From NCBI RefSeq assembly GCF_005860775.1, contig NZ_VCHQ01000006.1:102831-166830 (forward strand): a stretch of 64,000 bases of DNA. The letters run 5' to 3'. The translations under genes and the position numbers were made by a program. How positions within the stretch are numbered: the first letter of the stretch is position 1; the number at the start of each line of letters is the position of its first letter. Shown here one piece after another: positions 16,202 through 25,202 of the stretch. The notes under the pieces were generated by a model. That model had not been told where the DNA came from, did not search any database, and worked only from the letters and a program-made list of their open reading frames with translations. The DNA comes from Klebsiella indica (GTDB lineage Bacteria > Pseudomonadota > Gammaproteobacteria > Enterobacterales > Enterobacteriaceae).

Positions 16202-16295
16202 AGAGCCTATCCCACCAGGCGTTATTGGCGCAGACAGTTTGAGCACTGCCCAGGTTCAAAATGACAAGCAAAATAGTCCTAATGGGATAGGCTCT
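16202..16295. repeat. MITE/ERIC-like repeat, internally deleted copy B
   Basis: A 94-base copy of the repeat seen at 3186-3332, in the same orientation, with identical 13-base inverted ends and an identical first ~40 bases. It lacks 53 internal bases, including the central palindrome. The deletion joins two TGA triplets. It lies just upstream of the peptide gene and downstream of the fimbrial operon. Confidence 0.8.
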
Positions 16296-16352
16296 TACCA
16301 ACTGGCTTAGAGAGCGGCCAGTTATTCTGTCGATGCCATATTTTGTGCAACG

Positions 16353-17024
16353 TTATGCGCAAGGCGTGGCGACTATGCACTTAAAAATATTAAAAAGCTC
16401 AACGTTATTTTTAGCATTTAGCTTTTTCATCAAACCACGTTTACAGCGGCTCAGTCGGCGAACATCAATCTGTTGCTCAGCGGAAATCTGTGACAATGAT
16501 TTCCCTTTGAATATTTCTTCCATCAACCACCAGTCATCGCTGGAGATGCTGCGATTAAAATCCCTGGCCAACCATTTTTGCCGGGTATAATGAATCAACG
16601 AGCGACTAAAAAATATCTTTTTTGCCACCATAAGATTAGCACTTTCAACAAACTTAAAAAAATTCTCCAGTGACTCATTCTTTAATAACCAGCTTGCTTC
16701 CGGGAGCAGCGAATGCAGTGCAAAAAAAAGAGAAATATTATTCTCGCTTAATAAAATCACCAGTTGCTGATTTTCCCGGCAATAGTATTCTTTTATCGTA
16801 TACAGTGCATGGAAGCGTTCTTCCGGTAAACTGTCGACATCGCAAAGGATCCAACGCAGTTCATTTTTCTTGCCGGGAAGCTGCAACGTATCTCTCAGTT
16901 GTGAAAAACTATTGAGCCTTGAGAAGGTGCAATCATTTTCACGTGTAGCAAGCGCTGAAACCACATTACGCACCCCTTCGGAAAAAAAGATATTCTTATC
17001 GTAGAGAAAGAAATGGCGACTCAT
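16353..17024 (-). CDS. LuxR/FimZ-type transcriptional regulator
   Basis: A 223-residue protein. The C-terminal ~65 residues form a LuxR-type helix-turn-helix, with GKSLSQISAEQQIDVRR followed by KRGLMKKLNAKNNVELF. The N-terminal ~130 residues resemble a receiver domain: an Asp in LCDVDSLPE could be the phospho-acceptor, but the usual acidic pair near the N-terminus is not clear, so phosphorylation is doubtful. It is 22 bases after the last fimbrial gene on the same strand and probably belongs to that operon as a feedback regulator, as LuxR-type genes do beside fim operons. The reading frame is AT-rich compared with the neighbouring transport genes. Confidence 0.8.
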   Translation of the reverse strand: MSRHFFLYDKNIFFSEGVRNVVSALATRENDCTFSRLNSFSQLRDTLQLPGKKNELRWILCDVDSLPEERFHALYTIKEYYCRENQQLVILLSENNISLFFALHSLLPEASWLLKNESLENFFKFVESANLMVAKKIFFSRSLIHYTRQKWLARDFNRSISSDDWWLMEEIFKGKSLSQISAEQQIDVRRLSRCKRGLMKKLNAKNNVELFNIFKCIVATPCA

Positions 17025-17046
17025 TATTCATCATCCCTGATCTGTT

Positions 17047-17583
17047 CTACTGATAGTTTAAAGTGTAATTCGCTGTCGCCTGAAAGCCCCCGGTTTGCAA
17101 GGTTTTGTTACTCAAGGCGTTAGGCTCTCCTTCCACAAAAGCGTTGAAATTTAAACTCATAGAGGTACCGGAAATTGCCAGCGCGGTCGTCGGTACATTC
17201 AGTGAAATAGCCGTACCGTCGCTTTCTTCAAAACCGATACCGATGCCGCTGGCGGCTCCCGTCACCACCAGGCGGTCGCTCATATTGGTATTTTCCGTCC
17301 CGCTAAACGTCACAGTGACGGAATTAAACACCGCCGTACTGCAATCCTTCAGCGTAATAACGAATGCCTTTGGCAAGGATTTTCCTTCCGCATAGAGCGT
17401 GCGGGCAGAAATCTCGCCAAAATCCACGACAACATTTTTTGATAAAGGGTCAATGCTGCAACCGTGAGCTACTACCTCTCCTTGAAACTTCAAGTCACCG
17501 CCGATCAACTCACCGATGGCATGCACGGCGGTTGCCGAAAACAATGAATATATGATGACTATCGATGCGATTAACTGGCGCAT
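17047..17583 (-). CDS. Fimbrial subunit (minor pilin)
   Basis: A 178-residue pilin with a signal peptide (cut near VHA-IGE), the paired cysteines of type 1-like subunits (HGCSIDPL and LKDCSTA) and the C-terminal beta-zipper ending in ATANYTLNYQ. The N-terminal strand KFQGEVVA would complement the next subunit's groove. It is the last structural gene of the operon. AAGGGA precedes the ATG. It could be a tip adaptor, terminator or regulator of length; the sequence does not decide. Confidence 0.9.
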   Translation of the reverse strand: MRQLIASIVIIYSLFSATAVHAIGELIGGDLKFQGEVVAHGCSIDPLSKNVVVDFGEISARTLYAEGKSLPKAFVITLKDCSTAVFNSVTVTFSGTENTNMSDRLVVTGAASGIGIGFEESDGTAISLNVPTTALAISGTSMSLNFNAFVEGEPNALSNKTLQTGGFQATANYTLNYQ

Positions 17584-17592
17584 GTTGTTCCC

Positions 17593-18642
17593 TTACTGAA
17601 ACTCCGCCACCACGGTGGCTGATGCCTGAAATGCCCCCTCGAGAACGTCGCTTCCGGCCTGCGCAATAGGGGCTGCGGTCAAATTCCAGGTTCCCTGGTT
17701 GTTCGTAAAGCCCGGGACATCATAAAAGTGATTCGCGGCGACTAAACCCCCAGCGGAATCTTTCAAAATAATGCCGAGATTGGAACGGTCGACGGCCCCG
17801 GTGGTTCCTAAATAATCGCTATTAAAACTGGCGGTATTCGCCTGCTGAATTCCAAGCCGAATATTCAGACTACCACTGGTAAAACTCCCACCTTCGCACT
17901 TCACCTGAATCGGCACCGGTTGGCTATAATTCGAGCCATTAAGCGACGCCGCTGAACCAGGAATCGTGCCAAAATCGACCGTAATCGGTGAACCGGCATT
18001 AATGATACATTTGTCCGGAACGGTAATGACGCCCGAGTTAATTGAAACAATGGACATTGGCGTAGAGCCCATTCCTGCGCTGAGATTCCCCAGACGCCCA
18101 TAAAGTTTGGCTATTTCCGTGCCCAGCAGATTAACGCCGTTAACAATCGGTTTGGTGATCATAAACGTCACCCGCCCCTTCGCGCCGGACTCAAAATTAT
18201 TAAACTGTACACCTGGCGATGAACAACTATTCTGAAACGCCTGGTTTGATTCATTATCAAAAGGCACTGACAGGTATTCCATCCGATTACCGCGGATGTA
18301 TATTTCAATTTTTACATCCATGTAGTCATTCAGTTTTAAATAACCGGGGCTACTTCCCGGCTGAAGCAGCGAGGCTGTCGCCGTGTAAAAAATCGGCTGG
18401 TTCGTTATGGTGGTCCCACAGGACGCCACGCCAGCATATTGCCCACCTAATGCAAACTCATAAGGAATAGTCGCGCCGACGGTGTTGTTGGTAATATTCT
18501 GGGTTGTGACATCAATATTATACATTTTAGGGCCACCAACCGGGGTAATTTCTCCCTCAACCGCACTCACCCCCAGAGACAATAAGCTGCCGCATAATAC
18601 AATAGCGACACGAGATTTACGCCCGATAACCATTGTCGCCAT
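17593..18642 (-). CDS. Two-domain fimbrial tip adhesin
   Basis: A 349-residue protein, twice pilin size. After a signal peptide (about 1-27), an N-terminal receptor-binding lectin-like domain (about 28-205) precedes a pilin domain (about 208-349) with KCIINAGSPITVDFG, the usual pilin start, and the C-terminal strand ASATVVAEFQ. This FimH-like architecture marks a tip adhesin. The lectin part has cysteines at SCGTT and SCSSPG that could form a disulfide. The ATG overlaps the preceding stop (TAATG). The receptor cannot be predicted. Confidence 0.85.
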   Translation of the reverse strand: MATMVIGRKSRVAIVLCGSLLSLGVSAVEGEITPVGGPKMYNIDVTTQNITNNTVGATIPYEFALGGQYAGVASCGTTITNQPIFYTATASLLQPGSSPGYLKLNDYMDVKIEIYIRGNRMEYLSVPFDNESNQAFQNSCSSPGVQFNNFESGAKGRVTFMITKPIVNGVNLLGTEIAKLYGRLGNLSAGMGSTPMSIVSINSGVITVPDKCIINAGSPITVDFGTIPGSAASLNGSNYSQPVPIQVKCEGGSFTSGSLNIRLGIQQANTASFNSDYLGTTGAVDRSNLGIILKDSAGGLVAANHFYDVPGFTNNQGTWNLTAAPIAQAGSDVLEGAFQASATVVAEFQ

Positions 18643-19274
18643 TAGAGATACTCCATTTTCAAACGCAGCAGCCCGCTAAAGTCGCCTGCAATAACATTTC
18701 GTCCCGTGGACTCCAGTACGGCAATAAACGTCAGACTGCTATCGCCGGTTTTCACAATAAATGGCGGCTGGGTTTGATTAATATCCAGCGCTCGTGCTTT
18801 CGTATCCAGAAGGCGAATACCAGCACCTGACATGCTGCCGGTCAGGCGCAATAACTGGCGGTTCACCTCATCCGACTCACCGGTAAATGTTAACTGTACC
18901 GCCTGTTCGCCGGTGGTATAAAGGTGCTTACTGTTTCCCGTGGTCTTCGCCGCCATGCTATCGCGCGCCTGTGAAGCCCCTTTCAGGCAATCTTTCAGAT
19001 CGACACGTACCAGTACCGGCTGGCTACGATCACCCGCCTGATGAAAACGGCGGGCGCTAATTTCCCCCATTTCGATAATCTGCAGGCGACTCTGAGGTGC
19101 AAGAACACACGGCGAAGCATAAACGGAACCATGGAATATCACATTACCGCCATCTTCCCCCTGATGATCCTGGTTATAGTGCTGCGGCTGTAGCGGAATA
19201 ACAGCGTCGGCCAGCGTTTGCATACTGATACCGAAGACAAACAGTGCTAATAACGATAAACGCATTTTCATCAT
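18642..19274 (-). CDS. Fimbrial subunit (minor pilin or adaptor)
   Basis: A 210-residue pilin-like protein with a signal peptide ending near TLADA, the pilin motif GSVYASPCVLA, a second cysteine at LKDCLKG and a C-terminal strand GLLRLKMEYL. I chose the ATG preceded by GAGGA instead of an in-frame TTG 15 bases further upstream. A loop of about 30 residues before the first strand (rich in His, Gln and Asp) is longer than in most pilins. It lies between the chaperone and adhesin genes and may join the adhesin to the shaft. Confidence 0.85.
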   Translation of the reverse strand: MMKMRLSLLALFVFGISMQTLADAVIPLQPQHYNQDHQGEDGGNVIFHGSVYASPCVLAPQSRLQIIEMGEISARRFHQAGDRSQPVLVRVDLKDCLKGASQARDSMAAKTTGNSKHLYTTGEQAVQLTFTGESDEVNRQLLRLTGSMSGAGIRLLDTKARALDINQTQPPFIVKTGDSSLTFIAVLESTGRNVIAGDFSGLLRLKMEYL

Positions 19275-19289
19275 CAGGTTCCTCTTCAA

Positions 19290-20033
19290 TTATCCTTGCT
19301 GCGATGGCGGGAGCGCCTTACAGGTATTTCCTTCACAGCGATATTTCAGTTCCGGATGACCGCCATAATCATTCACATACATCATCGCGAAATTACTGAC
19401 GCTGGCATCGGTTACGCTAAATTCCAGGCTGGATTTCGGCGCAATCATAACCCCTGGGAACTTGGTTATTTTTTCACCCTTAGCCCGACTTAAGCTAATA
19501 ATGGTGATGTAATAGGGCGTCGGATTTTGCGCGATCATCTTGTTACCGCGCTTTTGAAAGACGACCTGGTCCTGCCAGACCTCACTTTTGCTTTTAGGAA
19601 TAATGGCCGTCGGGCGGTAAAATAATTTAATCCGCGACTGCATGGCTAACTGCAGGACATTCGCTTTATCCGGTTTAGGCGGAATTTCGCGCACGCTTAA
19701 ATAAAACAGGCTTTCACGATCCTGAGGCAATTGGTTAATACCGTCGGTTTTCGTAACCCGTGCAACCCCTTTTTGTCCGCCGTTAATTCGCTGTAAAGGC
19801 GGCAGCACCACCAGCGGAGAGGTGATTTTGTTGCCTTTGCTGTCCTCAACCCACGATTGCGCGAGGAAAGGAATATCCGGGCTGGTGTTGGTTAAATTCG
19901 CACTTGCCGAACTGTCCTTACCGGTGATGATTAAGCGAGTACGATCCAACGAAACGCCAGCCTGAGCGCTGCCGCTTACTGCGGCCAGCATCAGGACACC
20001 CATCCAGCCGAATTTGTTGCTTGTTATACTCAT
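19290..20033 (-). CDS. Periplasmic fimbrial chaperone (PapD-like)
   Basis: A 247-residue periplasmic protein with a signal peptide (cut near AQA-GVS), the first Ig domain with LDRTRLII and YLSVREIPP, and the IKLFYRP hinge before domain two. It donates a beta strand to pilins and delivers them to the usher. A cysteine pair near the C-terminus (KYRCEGNTC) may form a disulfide. It is one gene downstream of the usher with 25 bases between. Strand residues at the F1-G1 region suit the FGS subclass used for type 1-like fimbriae. Confidence 0.93.
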   Translation of the reverse strand: MSITSNKFGWMGVLMLAAVSGSAQAGVSLDRTRLIITGKDSSASANLTNTSPDIPFLAQSWVEDSKGNKITSPLVVLPPLQRINGGQKGVARVTKTDGINQLPQDRESLFYLSVREIPPKPDKANVLQLAMQSRIKLFYRPTAIIPKSKSEVWQDQVVFQKRGNKMIAQNPTPYYITIISLSRAKGEKITKFPGVMIAPKSSLEFSVTDASVSNFAMMYVNDYGGHPELKYRCEGNTCKALPPSQQG

Positions 20034-20058
20034 TTTTCGCCTTTTATTACTGTCACTG

Positions 20059-22533
20059 TCATTTACACGGCAATAGCGCGGATGCTGAACGATGCTCTAT
20101 TGATGGCGGGATGGCGATCTGACACTGCGTTTTCCCACTCCACATCACGTTTAGCCGTTCATGCGGATTGACCCCTGCCAGCCATCCCTGTCCACCTTCC
20201 ATAATCATCGACACACTTACGCCATCGCCATTAATCACTTCGGCGCCAAAGGGCGGATAAGTCCCGTCAGCCAGACGAATGATGGCCATCATTTTCTCGC
20301 CTTTCGCCATACCGAAGGCCTGGTAGCCGATGGCACCTTCCGTCAACGTCGCGGTACTGATCGATTTTGCCGGTTCAATGGATTCCGACATCGCATCAAC
20401 ATCAACCCGGGTATCAAAGCTGTTGTAGCTCACGATGTCTGGAATAACGGCAATGCCGAAATTGTTGGTTCGTGATTTACCATCATTGAGCGGAACGTCG
20501 CCGATACCGTTGGTATTGACCATCACGCGAGCGGTATTGAGCGTCGCGCCGCTGTTGTGGAGTGCCGCGCCATGCCGGGTCGCCGTAAAGCCCCCGCGCA
20601 GAGTGCTACTCAGTGAAAAATAGTGATTTTGCTGATAGCTGGCGTTGCTGTTAATCTCGGCGTACTGCGAGCGACGCTGATAATAGCCATCAACATTGGC
20701 ATAGCCATTCTGGCTCGCCCCGGCGCGAATCCGCCACAGGTTGTTGTAGTCGCTGCTGTCGGTATAAGAGAGCATCGGGCTGGTCTTGCCATTATTGGTC
20801 TGTATATCCAGACCGCTCCATTTGCTGTCGCCAACGGGAACGGAGAGCGTAAAAGCAATAGAGTCGTCCTTACGCCCCTGATAATCAGAACGATATGCCG
20901 AAATATTGGTGGTGATCCCCCGGATGTCGCCGATATTAAACGAGCGTCCCAGAGAGATGCCGTAGCGATCCTGACTACTGCGATTCCAGTAATTCTGATG
21001 GGTATAGGTCAGGAATAGGGTCGTCGCCTTGCCTGGTTCATCGGCCCAGAAGGTTTTATTCCCGGTAATGGTATAGATTTCTTTCTCCCGACCGAGACTG
21101 TCGTATCCTTCATAACGTTCATTCAGATATTGCGCGAATGAGCGGAAGTCTTGCTGAGAAAAGCGATAGCCCGCGAAGGTGATAGAACTGTTATATTCGT
21201 CGAAAGTCTTCGCATAACTCAGCTTGAACGACGTGCCTTTCAGGCGTTTTTGATTTGGCTGCTGGCTGTAAGACTCCGTGACATCCAGTGACAGCGCGCC
21301 AAGTATGCTGAGATCCCGGCCAATACCGGCGGCAACCGACGTATATCCCGCCCCCGCCGTCTGCAACCCGCCATACAACGACCAGGCGTTGGTCACCCCC
21401 CAGGAGAAATCGCCGGATGCAAATCCTGGCCCCTGGATTTTATGGTTATAGCGGGACGGCGCCCCGACGGCCACGTTGTAACGCACGTAACCTGGACGCG
21501 TGAGATAGGGAATATTGGCGGTGTTGACCTGGAAAGTGGAAATGGCGCCGTCCTGCTCTTCTACCTGAACATCCAGCGTACCGCGCACCGAACTGCGTAA
21601 ATCCTGAATATTAAACGGCCCGGCGGGGACCGTCGTTTCATAAATAATGCGTCCATTCTGCCTGACGGTGACTTTCGCGTTACTCTTTGCCAGTCCGCGA
21701 ATTTCTGGCGCGTAGCCCTGCAGATTCGGCGGCAGTTGACGCTCATCGCTGGCAAGATTAAGCCCGGTAAAACGTACGGTATCAAAGACCTGAGAATCAA
21801 GATAGATTTCTCCCGCCGTCAGTTTTGCCGCCATCATCGGCAATGGGCGATAGGCGTAAATCCGACCCATATCAAAATCGAACTGATGCGTCGAGCTGTA
21901 ATAGCTGGTCTGGTATTCACCGCGTAAGCGCCAGCCGCCCAGGTTAGCGCCAGCCTGCCCATAGCCGCTCAGCGAGGTGTAATCGTCGTGCATATTGAGC
22001 TGCCGGGTATATTGCCCGGTGAGGCTATAGTCAAACAGAACGCCACCGATCCCCTGATCCCAGCGTTCGGGCGGCGTCCAGTTTGGATCGTTATATTTCA
22101 TCCATGCCTGCGGGACAGTAATATCCAGCACGCCGGCATAGTTATTCAGGCTGGAGCCTGGAATGGTCAGTACGTTGTAACAATCCTGAAACGGTTGCTC
22201 TACCTTCCGTTGCGCTTCTTCTTTCAGGGCCAGCCTTGAAACGACTTCGCCGTTAATACAGGCCTGGGTGCGCTTACCATCTTTAGAGGGCAGATAACGA
22301 ACCTTGTGCTGCCCTACGGCCTGACCATTAATTTTAATGTCCAACAGGTAGTCGCCTGGCGGAACATAATTGTCGGTAGCAAAGCGGCTTAAATCAATAT
22401 TGTTGCGGTCAGCGGCATCCAGCACGTCAGTATTAAATTCCACATCCGTTGAAGCGTAAGACATAGACGCGCAGCAGAAGATCATTATCTGAGAGAGGAT
22501 TACATTTATTTTTATTTTCTGTTCTGCTGACAT
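20059..22533 (-). CDS. Fimbrial outer-membrane usher (FimD-like)
   Basis: An 824-residue usher. After a signal peptide (about 1-28) come the N-terminal chaperone-binding domain (VEFNTDVLDAADRNNIDLSRF), the 24-strand barrel with plug domain (about 140-660) and two C-terminal domains ending in a disulfide pair (KTQCQIA and ALLPCK). Ushers receive chaperone-subunit complexes and thread the fimbria through the outer membrane. The length is normal and the frame is intact, so the operon looks functional. It is the third gene of the operon. Confidence 0.95.
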   Translation of the reverse strand: MSAEQKIKINVILSQIMIFCCASMSYASTDVEFNTDVLDAADRNNIDLSRFATDNYVPPGDYLLDIKINGQAVGQHKVRYLPSKDGKRTQACINGEVVSRLALKEEAQRKVEQPFQDCYNVLTIPGSSLNNYAGVLDITVPQAWMKYNDPNWTPPERWDQGIGGVLFDYSLTGQYTRQLNMHDDYTSLSGYGQAGANLGGWRLRGEYQTSYYSSTHQFDFDMGRIYAYRPLPMMAAKLTAGEIYLDSQVFDTVRFTGLNLASDERQLPPNLQGYAPEIRGLAKSNAKVTVRQNGRIIYETTVPAGPFNIQDLRSSVRGTLDVQVEEQDGAISTFQVNTANIPYLTRPGYVRYNVAVGAPSRYNHKIQGPGFASGDFSWGVTNAWSLYGGLQTAGAGYTSVAAGIGRDLSILGALSLDVTESYSQQPNQKRLKGTSFKLSYAKTFDEYNSSITFAGYRFSQQDFRSFAQYLNERYEGYDSLGREKEIYTITGNKTFWADEPGKATTLFLTYTHQNYWNRSSQDRYGISLGRSFNIGDIRGITTNISAYRSDYQGRKDDSIAFTLSVPVGDSKWSGLDIQTNNGKTSPMLSYTDSSDYNNLWRIRAGASQNGYANVDGYYQRRSQYAEINSNASYQQNHYFSLSSTLRGGFTATRHGAALHNSGATLNTARVMVNTNGIGDVPLNDGKSRTNNFGIAVIPDIVSYNSFDTRVDVDAMSESIEPAKSISTATLTEGAIGYQAFGMAKGEKMMAIIRLADGTYPPFGAEVINGDGVSVSMIMEGGQGWLAGVNPHERLNVMWSGKTQCQIAIPPSIEHRSASALLPCK

Positions 22534-22608
22534 GACTATTCATCCCGAATCATTCAGTAAAATATCGTGCACAACAAACAAGCTAAAATATGAATAACTG
22601 GTTTGTTT

Positions 22609-23163
22609 CTAGTTATAATCCATAAAAAAGCGAGTGACGGCGTAAAACTCCCCAGCCTTAATATGTTGCTGAACCGGAACCAATGAAGCGGTGAATCTCA
22701 GCGTATTATTCTCATCACTCAGAAGATATCCCGAAGAGGGTTCCCCGAAGGTTAAAACCTCTCCATGACGATCGCGAATCTGTATGCCAAACCCCTTCCC
22801 CTCGCCATCGGGAATTAATACGGTGGGATCCTGCGACGACGCATTTCCTGTAAAGGTTATGGTGGCATATGCACCAGGCGTTGACTGATTTTGACTGCCG
22901 AAAGACTGACAACCGACTAAGCGCACCATAAAAGGCCGAATAAGCTGACTTTCCCGGTTCATATTAATGTCGCGAGCGGATACGTTGCCAAATTCCACCC
23001 ACAGTTCTCGCGAGGCCGGATCGATATCGCAGGCAGCCGCGACCAGCTCGCCAGAAAGCGCCAGTTGCCCGGGCGTAGAATTAGTACTCAAAGCATGTCC
23101 GGAAAAGAGCAATATCGATACGAATAGCGTTATCAGCCGCTTTTTCTCTGAATCCTTAACCAT
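22609..23163 (-). CDS. Fimbrial subunit (second pilin)
   Basis: A 184-residue pilin with a signal peptide (about 1-26), the paired cysteines AACDIDP and LVGCQSFG, and a C-terminal strand YAVTRFFMDYN. It sits between the major pilin and the usher, the usual place of a shaft-associated or anchoring subunit. The reading frame starts MVKDSEKKRL. The Asn-Thr-rich mature start suggests a donor strand near GQLALSGELV. Confidence 0.88.
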   Translation of the reverse strand: MVKDSEKKRLITLFVSILLFSGHALSTNSTPGQLALSGELVAAACDIDPASRELWVEFGNVSARDINMNRESQLIRPFMVRLVGCQSFGSQNQSTPGAYATITFTGNASSQDPTVLIPDGEGKGFGIQIRDRHGEVLTFGEPSSGYLLSDENNTLRFTASLVPVQQHIKAGEFYAVTRFFMDYN

Positions 23164-23203
23164 ACTCAGAATCCCATATTATCTGGCCTGTCCCTCAAAT
23201 ATT

Positions 23204-23224
23204 GCGGGGAGAACACCTCCCCGC
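23204..23224 (-). terminator. Intercistronic hairpin after major pilin
   Basis: GCGGGGA and TCCCCGC form a 7-base stem around a 7-base loop, between the major pilin and the next gene. There is no U-run after it, so partial termination or 3' end protection is more likely than full termination. Such hairpins raise major pilin levels relative to downstream genes in fimbrial operons. Confidence 0.55.
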
Positions 23225-23244
23225 GCACGATAATTCAGCGTCGA

Positions 23245-23772
23245 TTATTGATAATCGATAGTGAAATTGATCGTTGACTGGAATGCGCCTGCTGTTACAG
23301 TCGTAGCGCCGCTTTCTGCTTTCAGGAATGCCACGAAAGGAATGGTGTTGGCACCATCAACCAGGGTAACCGCCGTGGTCGGCTGACCCCAGACAACAGT
23401 CTGGCTGGCGCTGTCTTTCAGGCCAATGCCCGCGCCAGTTGCCTGACCGGAGGTGAACGCCGCCAGAGTGCTATCGTTCGGATTCACTGTGGACGGGCTA
23501 TAGGAAACAACAGCGCTGCCGGCAACGGTGGTATCGCAATACTGTAGTTCGATGTTTTTGGTTTCAGTTGCCTGACCACCGCCCTGCAGCAGGGAAACAG
23601 GAACCTGACCAAAATCAACGGTTACCGGGCTGGACGACGGCGCCAGACCACATGCGGTATTTACCAGCTCACCCGAGAGTTCAATCTTGCCGGTAGTGCT
23701 ATCAGCCAGTACAGACATAGAGCCCAGCGCAGCAGTTAATGCCACAGCCATAGCAACTTTATTCAGTTTCAT
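23245..23772 (-). CDS. Major fimbrial subunit
   Basis: A 175-residue pilin: signal peptide cut near VLA-DST, donor strand GKIELSGELVNTACG, the cysteine pair (TACGLA and QYCDTT) and C-terminal strand TINFTIDYQ. It is the first gene of the operon, with AGGAATTTTCT before the ATG and a long AT-rich upstream region, as expected for the shaft protein. A hairpin follows it. The seven-gene operon resembles gamma1-type operons such as gcf of Citrobacter rodentium, but I could not confirm identity. Confidence 0.9.
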   Translation of the reverse strand: MKLNKVAMAVALTAALGSMSVLADSTTGKIELSGELVNTACGLAPSSSPVTVDFGQVPVSLLQGGGQATETKNIELQYCDTTVAGSAVVSYSPSTVNPNDSTLAAFTSGQATGAGIGLKDSASQTVVWGQPTTAVTLVDGANTIPFVAFLKAESGATTVTAGAFQSTINFTIDYQ

Positions 23773-24459
23773 AGAAAATTCCTGCGTTTTAAATTTTTAT
23801 CCTAAAAAGTAAAGAGCAATAAAGTTGTAGCGTTATACACAACCTGCTGCCCTCCGCATCACCGAAAATCCCTTTTAATAATTAAATCCCACCCTTCAGA
23901 ATTTAATTACATTGAGTCTTTCCCTTGACCGCAAAAAACATATCAAATCATTTCCAAAGCCTAAAGGAATATATTGGAAAGAGAATTAAAAAAACATTTA
24001 AACTCGCGAGCCACAGCGCATCAGAAAATTAACTCGCAAGAAGGCGGGATATATCCTAAAAACAAATTACGAAAAGCAACTAATAAACCGGATTAATGAC
24101 AGAGAAACGCAAAGCAATCACAACATATATTACAACCCATTAACAAAAAATTCGCAATTAATATTGTCGAGAGCCAAAAAATCAGTGAAGCGGCATCGTT
24201 CACTCGCATTTACCGGCATGAATGTTTTTTTTCAGGTGATGTTGGCGCAAGCCAGATGAAGCGGTTCGCGCAGCGGCGGCTCGCAGAAAATACCGGGAGG
24301 CATGGGGTAAGCAAAGGCCCCATGCCGCTCACAGGCAACCGGTATGAAGGCTATCCCCATATTGACAGTGAGCGAAACCGCTCACTGGTCAGGAGCTGGC
24401 GAAAATAAAAACGCGCCGTTTCGCCGGGCAATCGCAGCGATGAATAGTCGATCATGCGG
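23773..24459. other. AT-rich fimbrial promoter region, no gene
   Basis: About 690 bases between the major pilin and the ABC-transporter ATPase. It is A-rich near the pilin, as at many H-NS-silenced fimbrial promoters. No convincing reading frame, no invertible-element repeats and no paired GATC sites are apparent. An inverted repeat GCATGGGG/CCCCATGC (24300-24325) lies past the ATPase gene and could end its transcript, but it lacks a U-run. Confidence 0.5.
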
Positions 24460-25191
24460 TCATCGAATGGACTGCAAAAACTTGCGGGTACGTTCGTGTT
24501 GCGGCTGAGTGAACATATTCTCTGCGGAGCTATCTTCCACAATCACGCCGTCGGCCATAAAAATAACCCTGTCGGCCACATCCCTGGCGAACGACATCTC
24601 ATGCGTCACCAGGATAAGCGTGGTCTGATGATCGACAATCGAGCGGATGACCTGCAGCACTTCATTGACCAGCTCAGGATCCAGCGCCGATGTGGGTTCA
24701 TCAAAAAGGATCACTTTCGGTTTGACCGCCAGCGCACGGGCAATAGCCACACGCTGCTGCTGACCGCCGGATAACATCGCCGGGTAGCTGTCGGCTTTTT
24801 CACGCAGACCCACTCGCTCCAGCAACGCCATCCCGATTTCATTGGCCTGTGCCTTCGGCATTTTTTTACCGATGATCAGCGCCTCGGTAATATTCTCCAG
24901 CGCCGTTTTGTTCTTAAACAGGTTGTAATGCTGGAAGACCATTCCGGTGTGTGCCCGTAACGCAGTCTCTTGCTGACGGGTAAATTTCCGCGCATCAATC
25001 ACCTGATCCGCGATTTCCAGCGTACCGCTCTCCGGCTTTTCCAGTAAATTGATACAACGCAGAAGAGTCGATTTACCGGAACCAGAAGGGCCAATAATCG
25101 CCACCACCTGCCCCTGCGCGATCTCCAGGGAGATGTCTTTCAGTACCGGATTGCCATTAAATGATTTATGCAAATGACGGATTTTCAGCAT
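24460..25191 (-). CDS. Polar amino-acid ABC transporter ATPase (GlnQ/TcyN-like)
   Basis: A 243-residue ATPase with Walker [11 protein letters not shown]-loop VFQHYNLF, signature LSGGQQQR, Walker [16 protein letters not shown] and switch histidine THEM. It energises import by the neighbouring permease and binding protein. It is the third gene of the importer operon, 11 bases after the permease. The pattern matches cystine and other polar amino-acid importers; the exact substrate is not determined by sequence. Confidence 0.92.
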   Translation of the reverse strand: MLKIRHLHKSFNGNPVLKDISLEIAQGQVVAIIGPSGSGKSTLLRCINLLEKPESGTLEIADQVIDARKFTRQQETALRAHTGMVFQHYNLFKNKTALENITEALIIGKKMPKAQANEIGMALLERVGLREKADSYPAMLSGGQQQRVAIARALAVKPKVILFDEPTSALDPELVNEVLQVIRSIVDHQTTLILVTHEMSFARDVADRVIFMADGVIVEDSSAENMFTQPQHERTRKFLQSIR

Positions 25192-25202
25192 AGCGCGGTT
25201 CC

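Noticed and set aside
16300..16323. Terminator after the LuxR-type gene
   Set aside because: AACTGGC/GCCAGTT forms a 7-base stem, but no U-run follows in the gene direction.
4595..16353. Immunity gene for a microcin
   Set aside because: Looked for a small membrane or soluble gene next to the peptide. None is visible on either strand, so immunity is left open.
24300..24325. Terminator after the amino-acid ATPase
   Set aside because: An 8-base inverted repeat exists but there is no T-run after it, so it is not called.
23773..24350. Pap-type phase-variation region with Dam sites
   Set aside because: No paired GATC motifs spaced as in pap were found, despite a PapI-like gene in the window.
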